A DNA stretch of 64,000 nt, taken from positions 1 through 64,000 of the forward strand of contig NZ_MJAH01000013.1 in NCBI RefSeq assembly GCF_001746295.1, given 5' to 3'. The DNA is from Streptomyces sp. LUP47B. Its GTDB lineage: Bacteria; Actinomycetota; Actinomycetes; Streptomycetales; Streptomycetaceae. A program made the position numbers and the translations under genes. Of the stretch, positions 1 to 6,731 are shown in pieces; within the stretch, counting starts at the first letter, position 1; each line of letters opens with the position of its first letter. Below the pieces are notes generated by a model. The model had not been told where the DNA came from. It made no database searches and saw nothing but the letters and a program-made list of their open reading frames with translations.

Positions 1-1332
1 CCCGTACGCCTCGCCGGCGCCCAGGTGCCCATCGGGCCCGGACCGCGGGTCGCCGACGCCCGTGCCGCCGCCGTGAAGGCGCCCCCGCCGGAGGCCGGTC
101 TGGTCGCCACCTGGTCCCGGCCGCGCCCCGGCGTCAACGGTACGGAGCCCGCCGTGGGCCCCGCCGTACCGGTACCCCCGCCCGCGCCGCCGGAGAGCTC
201 GGGCGGTTGGCGGCCCTGGCGGTTCCGTATGTCGAACGACGTGTGGGGCACCCCGGCCGTCGCCGGGGACCTCGTCTACGTCACCTCCTTCGAGGTGCAC
301 GCCCTCGACGTCGGTACCGGCCGGCGTCGCTTCAAGACGCGGGACGTGGCCTGGTCGATGGCGGTCGCGGACGGCCGTATCCACGCCTCCGACGGCCCCA
401 CCCTCTTCGCCCTCGACGCCCGCGAGGGCGCCGACCAGTGGCGGCTGAACACGGATGCGTGGGTGTACTCCCTCAAGGCCGAACGCGGGACGGTGATCAC
501 CGGGACCCGCGGCGGCGGCGTACAGGCCTGGGAGGGCGCCACCGGACACAAGCTCTGGGAGCTGGCCGGCTGCCAGACCGACTTCGAGTCCCCCGAGGCC
601 GGGCCCGCGCTGCACGAGGGCACGGTCTACGTCTGGCAGGAGGGCCGCCTGCGGGCCCTGGACGCCCGCACCGGCGAGGAGCGCTGGGCGTTCCCCATCG
701 GCGACGCGGCCTCCTGCGGCGGAGTGCCGGTCCGGGTGGCCCAGGCCCACGACGGGTTCGTGTACCTCTCGGCCGGGACACGCGTCATGGCGCTCGACGT
801 GGCGAGCGGACGGGTGCGCTGGCACTTCGAGGCCCCGGCGGTCTTCCTGTGCCCGCCGACCTTCGTACCGGGGGCCGCGGTCACGGGCGGCGGGGTCTAC
901 CTCGCCGACTACCTCGGCACGGTGTACGCCCTGGACGCGACCGACGGCCGCGACCGCTGGCGCATCGCCACCGAGGCCCGGACGTCCGTCGAGCCGGTGC
1001 TGGTGGCCGGGGGACATGTCCACGTGGGCAGCGGCAAGGGGCTGTACACGCTGGACGCGGTCACCGGGACGCCGAAGTGGCGGTTCCAGGCGGGCGGGGA
1101 CATCGTGGGGGCACCCGCGGTGGCCGAGGGGCGGATCCACTTCGGGTCCACCGACCATCTGCTCTACACCCTGAAGGCCGACGACGGCCGGCTGCGCTGG
1201 AAGCTCGCGACCGGCGGGGAGATCACCGGTTCGCCGGTGGTCAAGGACGGGGTCGTGTACGCGTGCAGCAAGGACCGGTGCGTGTACGCGCTGGACGCGG
1301 AGAAGGGGACGGGGACGGCCAGGGCCACCTGA
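1..1332 (+). CDS. afsK: AfsK C-terminal PQQ beta-propeller domain (5' truncated by window)
   Basis: The reading frame is open from base 1, so the start lies upstream of the window. Roughly the last 440 residues of a eukaryotic-type Ser/Thr kinase are visible: a Pro/Ala-rich linker (about residues 1-60 of this fragment), then PQQ-type propeller blades. The blades show recurring 'ALDxxTGxxRW' motifs (ALDVGTGRR, ALDARTGEERW, ALDATDGRDRW, TLDAVTGTPKW, ALDAEKGTG). The kinase domain is not in view. AfsK autophosphorylates and phosphorylates AfsR to control antibiotic synthesis and morphology, and its propeller is thought to be extracellular or a sensor domain. The identification rests on the sequence style of the propeller plus afsS and afsR about 5 kb downstream. 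A different PQQ-domain kinase is the alternative, but the neighbourhood argues strongly for AfsK. Confidence 0.88.
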   Translation, partial: PVRLAGAQVPIGPGPRVADARAAAVKAPPPEAGLVATWSRPRPGVNGTEPAVGPAVPVPPPAPPESSGGWRPWRFRMSNDVWGTPAVAGDLVYVTSFEVHALDVGTGRRRFKTRDVAWSMAVADGRIHASDGPTLFALDAREGADQWRLNTDAWVYSLKAERGTVITGTRGGGVQAWEGATGHKLWELAGCQTDFESPEAGPALHEGTVYVWQEGRLRALDARTGEERWAFPIGDAASCGGVPVRVAQAHDGFVYLSAGTRVMALDVASGRVRWHFEAPAVFLCPPTFVPGAAVTGGGVYLADYLGTVYALDATDGRDRWRIATEARTSVEPVLVAGGHVHVGSGKGLYTLDAVTGTPKWRFQAGGDIVGAPAVAEGRIHFGSTDHLLYTLKADDGRLRWKLATGGEITGSPVVKDGVVYACSKDRCVYALDAEKGTGTARAT

Positions 1333-1354
1333 GCGCGCTGTCGGAGGCCCCCGT

Positions 1355-1360
1355 TAGAGT
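1355..1360 (+). promoter_or_regulatory. Candidate -10 element of a leaderless promoter
   Basis: TAGAGT lies six bases before the ATG at 1367, which would place the transcription start on or next to the start codon. No Shine-Dalgarno sequence precedes that ATG, which fits a leaderless mRNA. No convincing -35 is visible. Confidence 0.35.
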
Positions 1361-1366
1361 GATCCC

Positions 1367-1849
1367 ATGCATTCACGGGGGCGTGTTCTCAAATTCACGG
1401 CGGTCATGGCGACGGTGGTGCTCGCGCTGACGGGGTTCTCCAGCGGGCACAAGAGCAGCGGGCGGCACAAGAGCAGTCACAGCCACAGGGACAGTGACAG
1501 CGGCGGTGGCTGCAGCAGCTCCAGCCAGGACCACGACAGCTACACGCCGCCCCGCACCACCAGCACCCGCCGCACCTCGACACTCCAGGACGGCACGGCG
1601 AGGGTGGTGAGCTGCGCGACGAAGGCGACCCCCTACACGACGGTCGAGGTCTCCAACCCGAACAGCAGTCGGGCCACCTTCGAGATCGAGTTCTCCTTCA
1701 CCGACACATCCGGCCGGACGCTGAGCTCTGCGGACAAGCGGATCACGGTGCCCGCCAGAGGCACGTCGAAGATCAAGGTGCAGGCGAGTGGGGCCGTCCT
1801 GGCGAAGCTCGACCGCTGCTGGGTGGAGCCGGAAGCCGACGTGGTGTAG
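1367..1849 (+). CDS. Small secreted or membrane-anchored protein downstream of afsK
   Basis: 160 residues. A basic N-terminus (MHSRGRVLKF) and a hydrophobic segment (residues 10-24, TAVMATVVLALTGFS) look like a signal peptide. A His/Ser/Gly-rich linker (residues 25-70) follows, then a compact domain with two Cys (SCATKA and DRCWVE) that probably form a disulfide. The predicted cleavage region reads LTGF-S where a lipoprotein would have LTGC-S. The protein is therefore either a conventionally cleaved secreted protein or a lipoprotein relative that has lost its lipidation cysteine. It follows afsK with 34 bp between them and probably corresponds to the small gene found beside afsK in other Streptomyces. 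Its function is unknown to me. Confidence 0.8.
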   Translation: MHSRGRVLKFTAVMATVVLALTGFSSGHKSSGRHKSSHSHRDSDSGGGCSSSSQDHDSYTPPRTTSTRRTSTLQDGTARVVSCATKATPYTTVEVSNPNSSRATFEIEFSFTDTSGRTLSSADKRITVPARGTSKIKVQASGAVLAKLDRCWVEPEADVV

Positions 1850-1851
1850 CG

Positions 1852-2625
1852 CTAGCGCGACCTGAATCCCGGCTGCCGGGAACGGAACAGCTCCGCCTGC
1901 CGGTCCGGCGGGAGGTTCCCGAGCGCGACGAGGTGCGCCGCCTGCGCGAAGCCCTGTGCCACGGCGGCCTCCTTGGCGGCCCAGAGCGCGCGGACCGTGC
2001 CCTGCACCCCTTCCGGCGGATACCCGGCGATGACCTCGGCGGCGGCGACCGCGGCCGCCAACACCCCGCCCGGTGAGGTGAGTTCGGTGACGAGTCCGAG
2101 GGCGTGGGCGCGCTCGGCGGAGAGCCGTTCCGCCGTCCCCATCAGGGCCATCCGCGCGGCCTCCCCGTGCGGCATGACCTGCGCCATGAGCACCGACTCG
2201 TAGGCGCTGACCATCCCGTAGGTGGTGTGCGGGTCGAAGAAGGTGGCGGCCGGGTCGGCGACGAGGAAGTCGCTCTCCCCCAGGAGATAGAAGGCACCAC
2301 CGCAGGCCATCCCGTTCACGGCGGCGACGACCGGTTTCCAGAGGTCGTTGGACTTCGGCCCGATGTGGAGGAGCGGATCATCCGCCATGTAGGGGGAGGT
2401 GGGCTGCGGAACCTCGGCGTCCCGGTCAAGGCCCGTGCAGAAGGCCCGCTCCCCGGCACCGGTCAGAACCACGGCCCGTACGGAGTCGTCGAACCGCAAC
2501 TCCCGCCACGCGGCGATGAGTTCGTCCCGCATCTCCAGATCGACGGCGTTCAGCCGGTGCGGCCGGTCCAGAGTGACGACGGCGACACCGGTGTCCTTGT
2601 CCGCGGTCACCCGCAGGCCGGTCAC
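1852..2625 (-). CDS. Enoyl-CoA hydratase/isomerase family protein
   Basis: 257 residues from a GTG start whose GTGA overlaps the TGA of the DUF35 gene (translational coupling). The long open frame upstream of this GTG has no family similarity and was excluded. It is a crotonase-fold protein with 'VVTLDRPHRLNAVDLEMRDEL' near the N-terminus, the oxyanion-hole region 'VVAAVNGMACGGAFYLLGESDFLVAD', and a helical C-terminus. It would hydrate or isomerise an enoyl-CoA, or perform a related crotonase reaction. It is the last gene of the minus-strand operon thiolase-DUF35-hydratase, driven from the promoter region holding the CTGAC-N5-GTCAG sites at 4215 and 4242. The substrate is unknown. Confidence 0.88.
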   Translation of the reverse strand: MTGLRVTADKDTGVAVVTLDRPHRLNAVDLEMRDELIAAWRELRFDDSVRAVVLTGAGERAFCTGLDRDAEVPQPTSPYMADDPLLHIGPKSNDLWKPVVAAVNGMACGGAFYLLGESDFLVADPAATFFDPHTTYGMVSAYESVLMAQVMPHGEAARMALMGTAERLSAERAHALGLVTELTSPGGVLAAAVAAAEVIAGYPPEGVQGTVRALWAAKEAAVAQGFAQAAHLVALGNLPPDRQAELFRSRQPGFRSR

Positions 2626-3029
2626 GACAGCACCCACTGCGGAAGCCCGTCGGAGAACACCACGTGCACCCGGGCGCCGATCCGGATCCGGCCCGGGTCG
2701 ACGGAGTTCAGCGGCGCGCCGGCCGCGGTGACCAGGTTCCCGACCAGCCGTATCCGGGGGGCCTCCTCCAACTCGACGACGACCACGTTGTACGGTGCCT
2801 GCGCCGCGTAGTCGGGCAGAAGGGGCGGGTGGGGGACGACGTAGGACCAGACGCGGCCGCGCCCGGAGACCTGGCGCCACTCCTCGGCGAACGACTGGCA
2901 GTGCGGGCAGCAGGGCCGGGGCGGAAAGCGGAGCTCCCCACAGTCGGCGCAGGCCTGGACGCGCAGTTCGCCCCGGGCGGCGTACTCCCAGAAGGGGGCG
3001 CCCGTGGCGTCCTTCACCGGTTCGAGCAT
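2622..3029 (-). CDS. DUF35 zinc-ribbon/OB-fold acyl-CoA-associated protein
   Basis: 135 residues. The N-terminal rubredoxin-like zinc ribbon has CxxC pairs at Cys27/Cys30 and Cys41/Cys44 (QACADCGELRFPPRPCCPHC). An OB-fold follows, with 'GRGRVWSYVVPHPP' and 'YNVVVVELEEAPRIRLVGNLV'. DUF35 proteins partner SCP-x/Ltp-type thiolases or aldolases (as in Ltp2-ChsH2 of steroid side-chain degradation) and bind the acyl-CoA moiety. The gene starts one base after the thiolase stop, with its Shine-Dalgarno (CAGGAGC) inside the thiolase gene, which supports a 1:1 complex. It overlaps the hydratase by 4 bp. Confidence 0.9.
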   Translation of the reverse strand: MLEPVKDATGAPFWEYAARGELRVQACADCGELRFPPRPCCPHCQSFAEEWRQVSGRGRVWSYVVPHPPLLPDYAAQAPYNVVVVELEEAPRIRLVGNLVTAAGAPLNSVDPGRIRIGARVHVVFSDGLPQWVLS

Positions 3030-3030
3030 G

Positions 3031-4182
3031 TCAGCTCCTGTTGGTCAGCAGCAGGGCGGAGGTGGGCACGCCCTCGCCGGCGGTGACGAGGCAGGTGGTG
3101 GCGTCCGGTACCTGGGCGGTGCTGGTCCCGCGCAGCTGCCGTACGCCCTCGTCGATGAGGTTGAAGCCGTGCACGTAGGCCTCGGACAGTCCGCCGCCCG
3201 AGGTGTTGATCGGCAGCCGTCCGCCGATCTCCAGGGCCCCGCCCTCCGTGAAGGCACCGCCCTCTCCGCGACCGCAGAAGCCGTAGCCCTCCAGGGAGAG
3301 CGGGACGAGGGAGGTGAACGCGTCGTAGATCTGGGCCACGTCGACGTCCTGCGGGGTGAAGTCGGCGTGTTTCCACAGGTGCCGGGCGGCGGTCCAGGCG
3401 GGCCCGGTGAGCGGGTCGTCGTTCCAGTAGTTGACCATGCCGTGGTGCTGGGCGGGCAGGCCCTGGGCGGCGGAGTGGACGTAGACAGGGGTGTTCGGGC
3501 AGTCGCGGGCGCGCTCCCGGCTGACCAGCACGCACGCCAACGCCCCGTCCGTCTCAAGGCAGTTGTCGAAGAGGCACAGGGGTTCGCTGATCCAGCGGGA
3601 GGACATGTACATCTCGCGGGTCAGGGGGCGGTCGTACATGATCGCGGCGGGGTTCTGGTTGGCGCGGTTGCGGCAGGCGAGGGCGACGTTGAAGAGGTGG
3701 TCGCGGGTGGCCCCGTACTCGTGCAGGTAGCGGCGGGTGAGCATGGCGATCTCGTCGGCGGGGCGGAGCAGGCCGAAGGGTCTCGTCCACTGGGCGGGGG
3801 TGGGGAGCTGGACGGTGGTGTTGGTCCAGGGGCGGGGGCCCGAGCCGCGCTTGCGGGACCGCCAGGCGACGCCGACGCTCGCCTGCCCGCTCGCTATCGC
3901 CGCCGCGAGATGCGCGACCGTCGCGCACGAACCGCCGCCGCCGTAGCCGGCCTTGCTGAAGAAGGTGAGATCGCCGAGGCCGACGGCCTTGGCCAGTTCG
4001 ACCTCGTCCGTCTCCTCCATGGTGTACGAGGCCAGGGCGTCGACCTCGCCGGGGGCGATCCCGGCGTCGTCGAGGGCGGCGAGAACGGCCCGGCAGGCCA
4101 GGGTTCTCTCGTCCTCGGCGAGGCGTTTGGCGAACGGGGTCCGTCCGATGCCGACGATCGCCGTGGCGTCCTTGAGGGTCAC
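3031..4182 (-). CDS. Thiolase-like lipid-transfer protein (SCP-x/Ltp type)
   Basis: 383 residues from the GTG at 4182, which has GGAGG ten bases upstream. An earlier GTG (4203) lacks a suitable ribosome site. It shows thiolase-fold signatures of the nonspecific lipid-transfer protein group: 'AIVGIGRTPFAKR' at the N-terminus, 'GYGGGGSCATVAHLAAA' with a candidate nucleophilic Cys, 'YDAFTSLVPLSLE', and the C-terminal 'TSGGGLSEAYVHG' with the His-Gly of the active site. With its DUF35 partner it may cleave a beta-ketoacyl-CoA (thiolysis) or a beta-hydroxyacyl-CoA by retro-aldol reaction as Ltp2 does. The sequence alone cannot decide. It is the first gene of the three-gene operon and is divergent from the CoA ligase. 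Confidence 0.87.
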   Translation of the reverse strand: MTLKDATAIVGIGRTPFAKRLAEDERTLACRAVLAALDDAGIAPGEVDALASYTMEETDEVELAKAVGLGDLTFFSKAGYGGGGSCATVAHLAAAIASGQASVGVAWRSRKRGSGPRPWTNTTVQLPTPAQWTRPFGLLRPADEIAMLTRRYLHEYGATRDHLFNVALACRNRANQNPAAIMYDRPLTREMYMSSRWISEPLCLFDNCLETDGALACVLVSRERARDCPNTPVYVHSAAQGLPAQHHGMVNYWNDDPLTGPAWTAARHLWKHADFTPQDVDVAQIYDAFTSLVPLSLEGYGFCGRGEGGAFTEGGALEIGGRLPINTSGGGLSEAYVHGFNLIDEGVRQLRGTSTAQVPDATTCLVTAGEGVPTSALLLTNRS

Positions 4183-4214
4183 GCTGCACGCACCTCCACA
4201 CACTGTGAGGCCTG

Positions 4215-4229
4215 CTGACAGCCCGTCAG
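4215..4229. promoter_or_regulatory. Inverted-repeat operator CTGAC-N5-GTCAG (copy 1)
   Basis: CTGACAGCCCGTCAG, with perfect 5-bp arms. It lies 33 bp upstream of the thiolase GTG in the divergent thiolase/CoA-ligase promoter region. The same arms recur at 4242, 9937, 12904, 12969 and 41050. The size and symmetry fit a TetR-family operator (inference). Confidence 0.7.
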
Positions 4230-4241
4230 GCTACAGCTAAT

Positions 4242-4256
4242 CTGACGGGTAGTCAG
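4242..4256. promoter_or_regulatory. Inverted-repeat operator CTGAC-N5-GTCAG (copy 2)
   Basis: CTGACGGGTAGTCAG, 31 bp upstream of the CoA-ligase GTG, with its centre 27 bp from copy 1. The two sites together could control both divergent promoters. Confidence 0.72.
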
Positions 4257-4287
4257 CTAATGCGTTTCCGCTTTCGGGGAGGCCGAT

Positions 4288-5838
4288 GTGGAGTGGCGGA
4301 GCATCCCGGAGCTGGTCGCCCGGGCCGCGGAGCGGTACGGCGCCGCGGAGGCGGTCGTCGAGGGCCGCGGCCGGGTCACGTACGGCGAGTTGGGCACCCG
4401 CGTGGAGCGGGCGGCGGCCGCGTGCATCGCGAACGGCGTGCGCCCGGGCGACCGGGTCGCCGTCTGGGCCCCCAACTCCCTGGACTGGATGGTCTCGGCA
4501 CTGGGCGCGGTGTCGGCGGGCGCGGTCCTGGTGCCCCTCAACACCCGCTTCAAGGGCGCCGAGGCGGCGGACGTCCTGCGCCGCAGCGGGACCCGGCTGC
4601 TGTTCGTGACCGGCACCTTCCTCGGCACGTCGTACGTGGCGTCCCTGCGCCGGGCGGTCGCGGAGGGGCCGGAGCTGCCCGAGCTGGAACAGGTGGTGGT
4701 GCTGTCGGACGACGCCCCGGCGGACTTCCGTACCTGGAAGGACTTCCTGGCGAGCGGGGACGGGGTCGGTCGGGCCGAGGTACGGGCGAGGGCCGCCGCG
4801 GTCGAGGGTTCCTGGCCCTCGGACATCGTCTTCACGTCCGGGACCACCGGCCGCCCCAAGGGCGCGGTGATCACCCACGAGCAGACCTTGCGGGCGTACG
4901 ACGTCTGGTGCGAACTGGCCGGGCTGCGCCAGGGCGACCGCTACCTGATCGTGAACCCGTTCTTCCACACCTTCGGTTACAAGGCCGGGGTGATCGCCTG
5001 CCTGATGCGCGGGGCGACGATGATCCCGCAGCCGGTGTTCGACGTCGACACCGTGCTGGCGAACATCGCGGCGGAACGGGTCTCGGTGCTGCCGGGCCCG
5101 CCCACCCTCCACCAGTCGCTCCTGGACCACCCGGCGCGCACCTCCCACGACCTGTCCGCACTGCGCCTGGTGGTGACGGGCGCGGCGGTGGTGCCGTTGC
5201 GTCTGGTCGAACAACTGCACGGCGAGCTGGGCGTGGAGACGGTCCTGACCGCGTACGGCCTCTCGGAGGCGAGCGGCATCGTGACGATGTGCCGGCGCGG
5301 CGACCCACTGCCGGTGATCGCGTCGACGTCCGGGCGGGCCATCCCCGGGACGGAGGTGCGGGTCGAGGCGCCGCCCGGCGAGCCCGGCGAGGTCCTGGTC
5401 CGCGGCTTCAACGTGATGCGCGGCTACTACGAGGACGAGGCGGCCACCGCGGAGGCCGTGACGGAGGACGGCTGGCTGCGCACGGGGGATGTGGGAGTCC
5501 TGGACGCCTCCGGAAACCTGCGCATCACCGACCGGCTGAAGGACATGTTCATCGTGGGCGGCTTCAACGCCTACCCGGCCGAGATAGAGCAACTGCTCGG
5601 GCTGCACCCGGCGGTGGCCGACGTGGCGGTCGTCGGCGTGCCGGACGCACGGCTCGGCGAGGTCGGCAGGGCATACGTGGTCCGCCGCGCGGGCTCGGTC
5701 CTCACCGCCGACGACCTCATCGCCTGGGCCCGCCGGGAGATGGCGAACTACAAGGTGCCGAGGTCGGTGGAGTTCGTGACGGCGCTGCCGCGGAACGCGA
5801 GCGGGAAGGTGGTGAAGGGGGAGCTGCGCCGGTCCTGA
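4288..5838 (+). CDS. FadD3-like acyl-CoA synthetase (class I adenylate-forming ligase)
   Basis: 516 residues. The GTG start at 4288 is preceded by GGGGAGG. The ANL superfamily motifs are all present: A3 'TSGTTGRPKGAV', A5 'TAYGLSEASG', A7 'GWLRTGDVG', A8 'RITDRLKDMFIVGGFNAYPAEIE', and the C-terminal catalytic lysine in 'NASGKVVKGEL'. The overall sequence resembles the FadD3 family, which activates the propionate side chain of steroid ring remnants, but substrate transfer from that name is unsafe. It would activate a carboxylic acid to a CoA thioester for the adjacent hydratase and thiolase. It is transcribed divergently from the thiolase operon and shares its operator pair. Confidence 0.88.
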   Translation: MEWRSIPELVARAAERYGAAEAVVEGRGRVTYGELGTRVERAAAACIANGVRPGDRVAVWAPNSLDWMVSALGAVSAGAVLVPLNTRFKGAEAADVLRRSGTRLLFVTGTFLGTSYVASLRRAVAEGPELPELEQVVVLSDDAPADFRTWKDFLASGDGVGRAEVRARAAAVEGSWPSDIVFTSGTTGRPKGAVITHEQTLRAYDVWCELAGLRQGDRYLIVNPFFHTFGYKAGVIACLMRGATMIPQPVFDVDTVLANIAAERVSVLPGPPTLHQSLLDHPARTSHDLSALRLVVTGAAVVPLRLVEQLHGELGVETVLTAYGLSEASGIVTMCRRGDPLPVIASTSGRAIPGTEVRVEAPPGEPGEVLVRGFNVMRGYYEDEAATAEAVTEDGWLRTGDVGVLDASGNLRITDRLKDMFIVGGFNAYPAEIEQLLGLHPAVADVAVVGVPDARLGEVGRAYVVRRAGSVLTADDLIAWARREMANYKVPRSVEFVTALPRNASGKVVKGELRRS

Positions 5839-5861
5839 GCGACCGGCCCCGGGACACGCCT

Positions 5862-5898
5862 CGGCCGCGACGGCTCCCCCTCCGCGCCGCCGCGGCCG
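5862..5898. terminator. Hairpin between convergent CoA ligase and afsS
   Basis: CGGCCGCG at 5862-5869 pairs with CGCGGCCG at 5891-5898 around a 21-base loop, in the 85-bp gap between the ends of two convergent genes. It may serve as a bidirectional terminator. No U-tract is present, as is common in Streptomyces. Confidence 0.45.
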
Positions 5899-5923
5899 AT
5901 CCCCGTGCGAGGAGAAGTCCTTG

Positions 5924-6112
5924 TCAGGCCTTCTCGTCCGTGGCGTGGTTGTCGAGCGGCTTGACCGTGCCGTCCGTCGTACCGGCGGCCAGGGTGACGA
6001 CCTTCTCGGCACCGGTGGCGTGGTTGTCGAGCGGCTTGACCTCGTCCTCGGTCCCCGTGGCGTGGTTGTCGAGCGGCTTGATCGTGCCGTCCTGCTTCTC
6101 GGTTGCACTCAT
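5924..6112 (-). CDS. afsS: AfsS (AfsR2), small triple-repeat activator of secondary metabolism
   Basis: 62 residues, acidic, with three copies of the signature repeat: IKPLDNHATG (about residues 11-20), VKPLDNHATG (25-34) and VKPLDNHATD (50-59). Repeats one and two are contiguous. Repeat three follows a spacer (AEKVVTLAAGTTDGT). At DNA level the core GGCGTGGTTGTCGAGCGGCT recurs near 5940, 6018 and 6057. AfsS is the sigma-factor-like small protein whose transcription AfsR activates, raising expression of pathway-specific antibiotic regulators. It lies downstream of afsR in the same orientation, as in S. coelicolor. The ATG at 6112 is the only sensible start. Confidence 0.92.
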   Translation of the reverse strand: MSATEKQDGTIKPLDNHATGTEDEVKPLDNHATGAEKVVTLAAGTTDGTVKPLDNHATDEKA

Positions 6113-6272
6113 GGGTGGTGACTCTCCCGTTCGTGTGATGGGCGATGCCCGCCCGGCGACTCCCCCGAGGGTCGCCGGGCGGGCACGTCAGGGTCGGTAA
6201 CCCTAGCGATGGAGACCACCGCTGACCCGTCTGCCCCCCGACGCGACGGATCGACACCTTGAGGGTGCCGTG

Positions 6273-6294
6273 CGGCGATAAACGAACGATGAAC
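6273..6294 (-). promoter_or_regulatory. Candidate AfsR/PhoP-type direct repeat upstream of afsS
   Basis: Read on the minus strand, GTTCATCGTTC (6294-6284) is followed at once by GTTTATCGCCG (6283-6273). These are two 11-bp direct repeats sharing GTT(C/T)ATCG. AfsR binds 11-bp direct repeats over the afsS -35 region and PhoP recognises related GTTCA-type repeats, so this is the likely site where AfsR activates afsS. It lies about 160 bp before the afsS ATG. No confident -10 was identified. Confidence 0.55.
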
Positions 6295-6299
6295 GTCCG

Positions 6300-6731
6300 T
6301 CCGCCGGACGCCTGGACGGTGGCCGAAGGGGTCGGTGCTGCTCACCAGGGAATGCACACAAGGCCGCATTAGCTCGATCGTGTGATCGTCGCCTGCGAGC
6401 TCGCAGCGCCCTGGGCTGTTTGGGCTAGCGTGGTCGTGCGACCTGGGGATACCGGGTACGGCGTCAGCGTGCGGGGCCCCTGCTCCACCAGAGGATGGTT
6501 CAGGGCCTCCCCGTCGCCTCTGGCCGTACCCACATGGCCAGGTCGTGAGGGCTGTGTCCATCAGCGGCCTCCGGCCGCGGGGGCCTCCCGGGCCCGGACC
6601 GCGCACAGGATGCGTGTCGCCGCCCCGGGGTCGAGTACGCCGGGGACCTGGGGGTACCTCCCACGCCCTTAAGGCAGTGGGGGATCGCCCAAGACCGTTC
6701 GGGGCGCGCGGCTGAACGGACTCACTCCCGC
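6300..6731. other. afsR-afsS intergenic stretch
   Basis: About 430 bp with no gene I can support. It holds a weak imperfect hairpin at 6660-6681 (CCCACGCCCTT against AAGGCAGTGGG), which may end afsR transcription. Open frames crossing it have no coding character. A conserved small RNA cannot be excluded. Confidence 0.4.

Noticed and set aside
4237..6108. 623-codon frame spanning the CoA ligase and afsS on the minus strand
   Set aside because: It runs antisense through an ANL enzyme with all motifs and overlaps afsS in a different frame.
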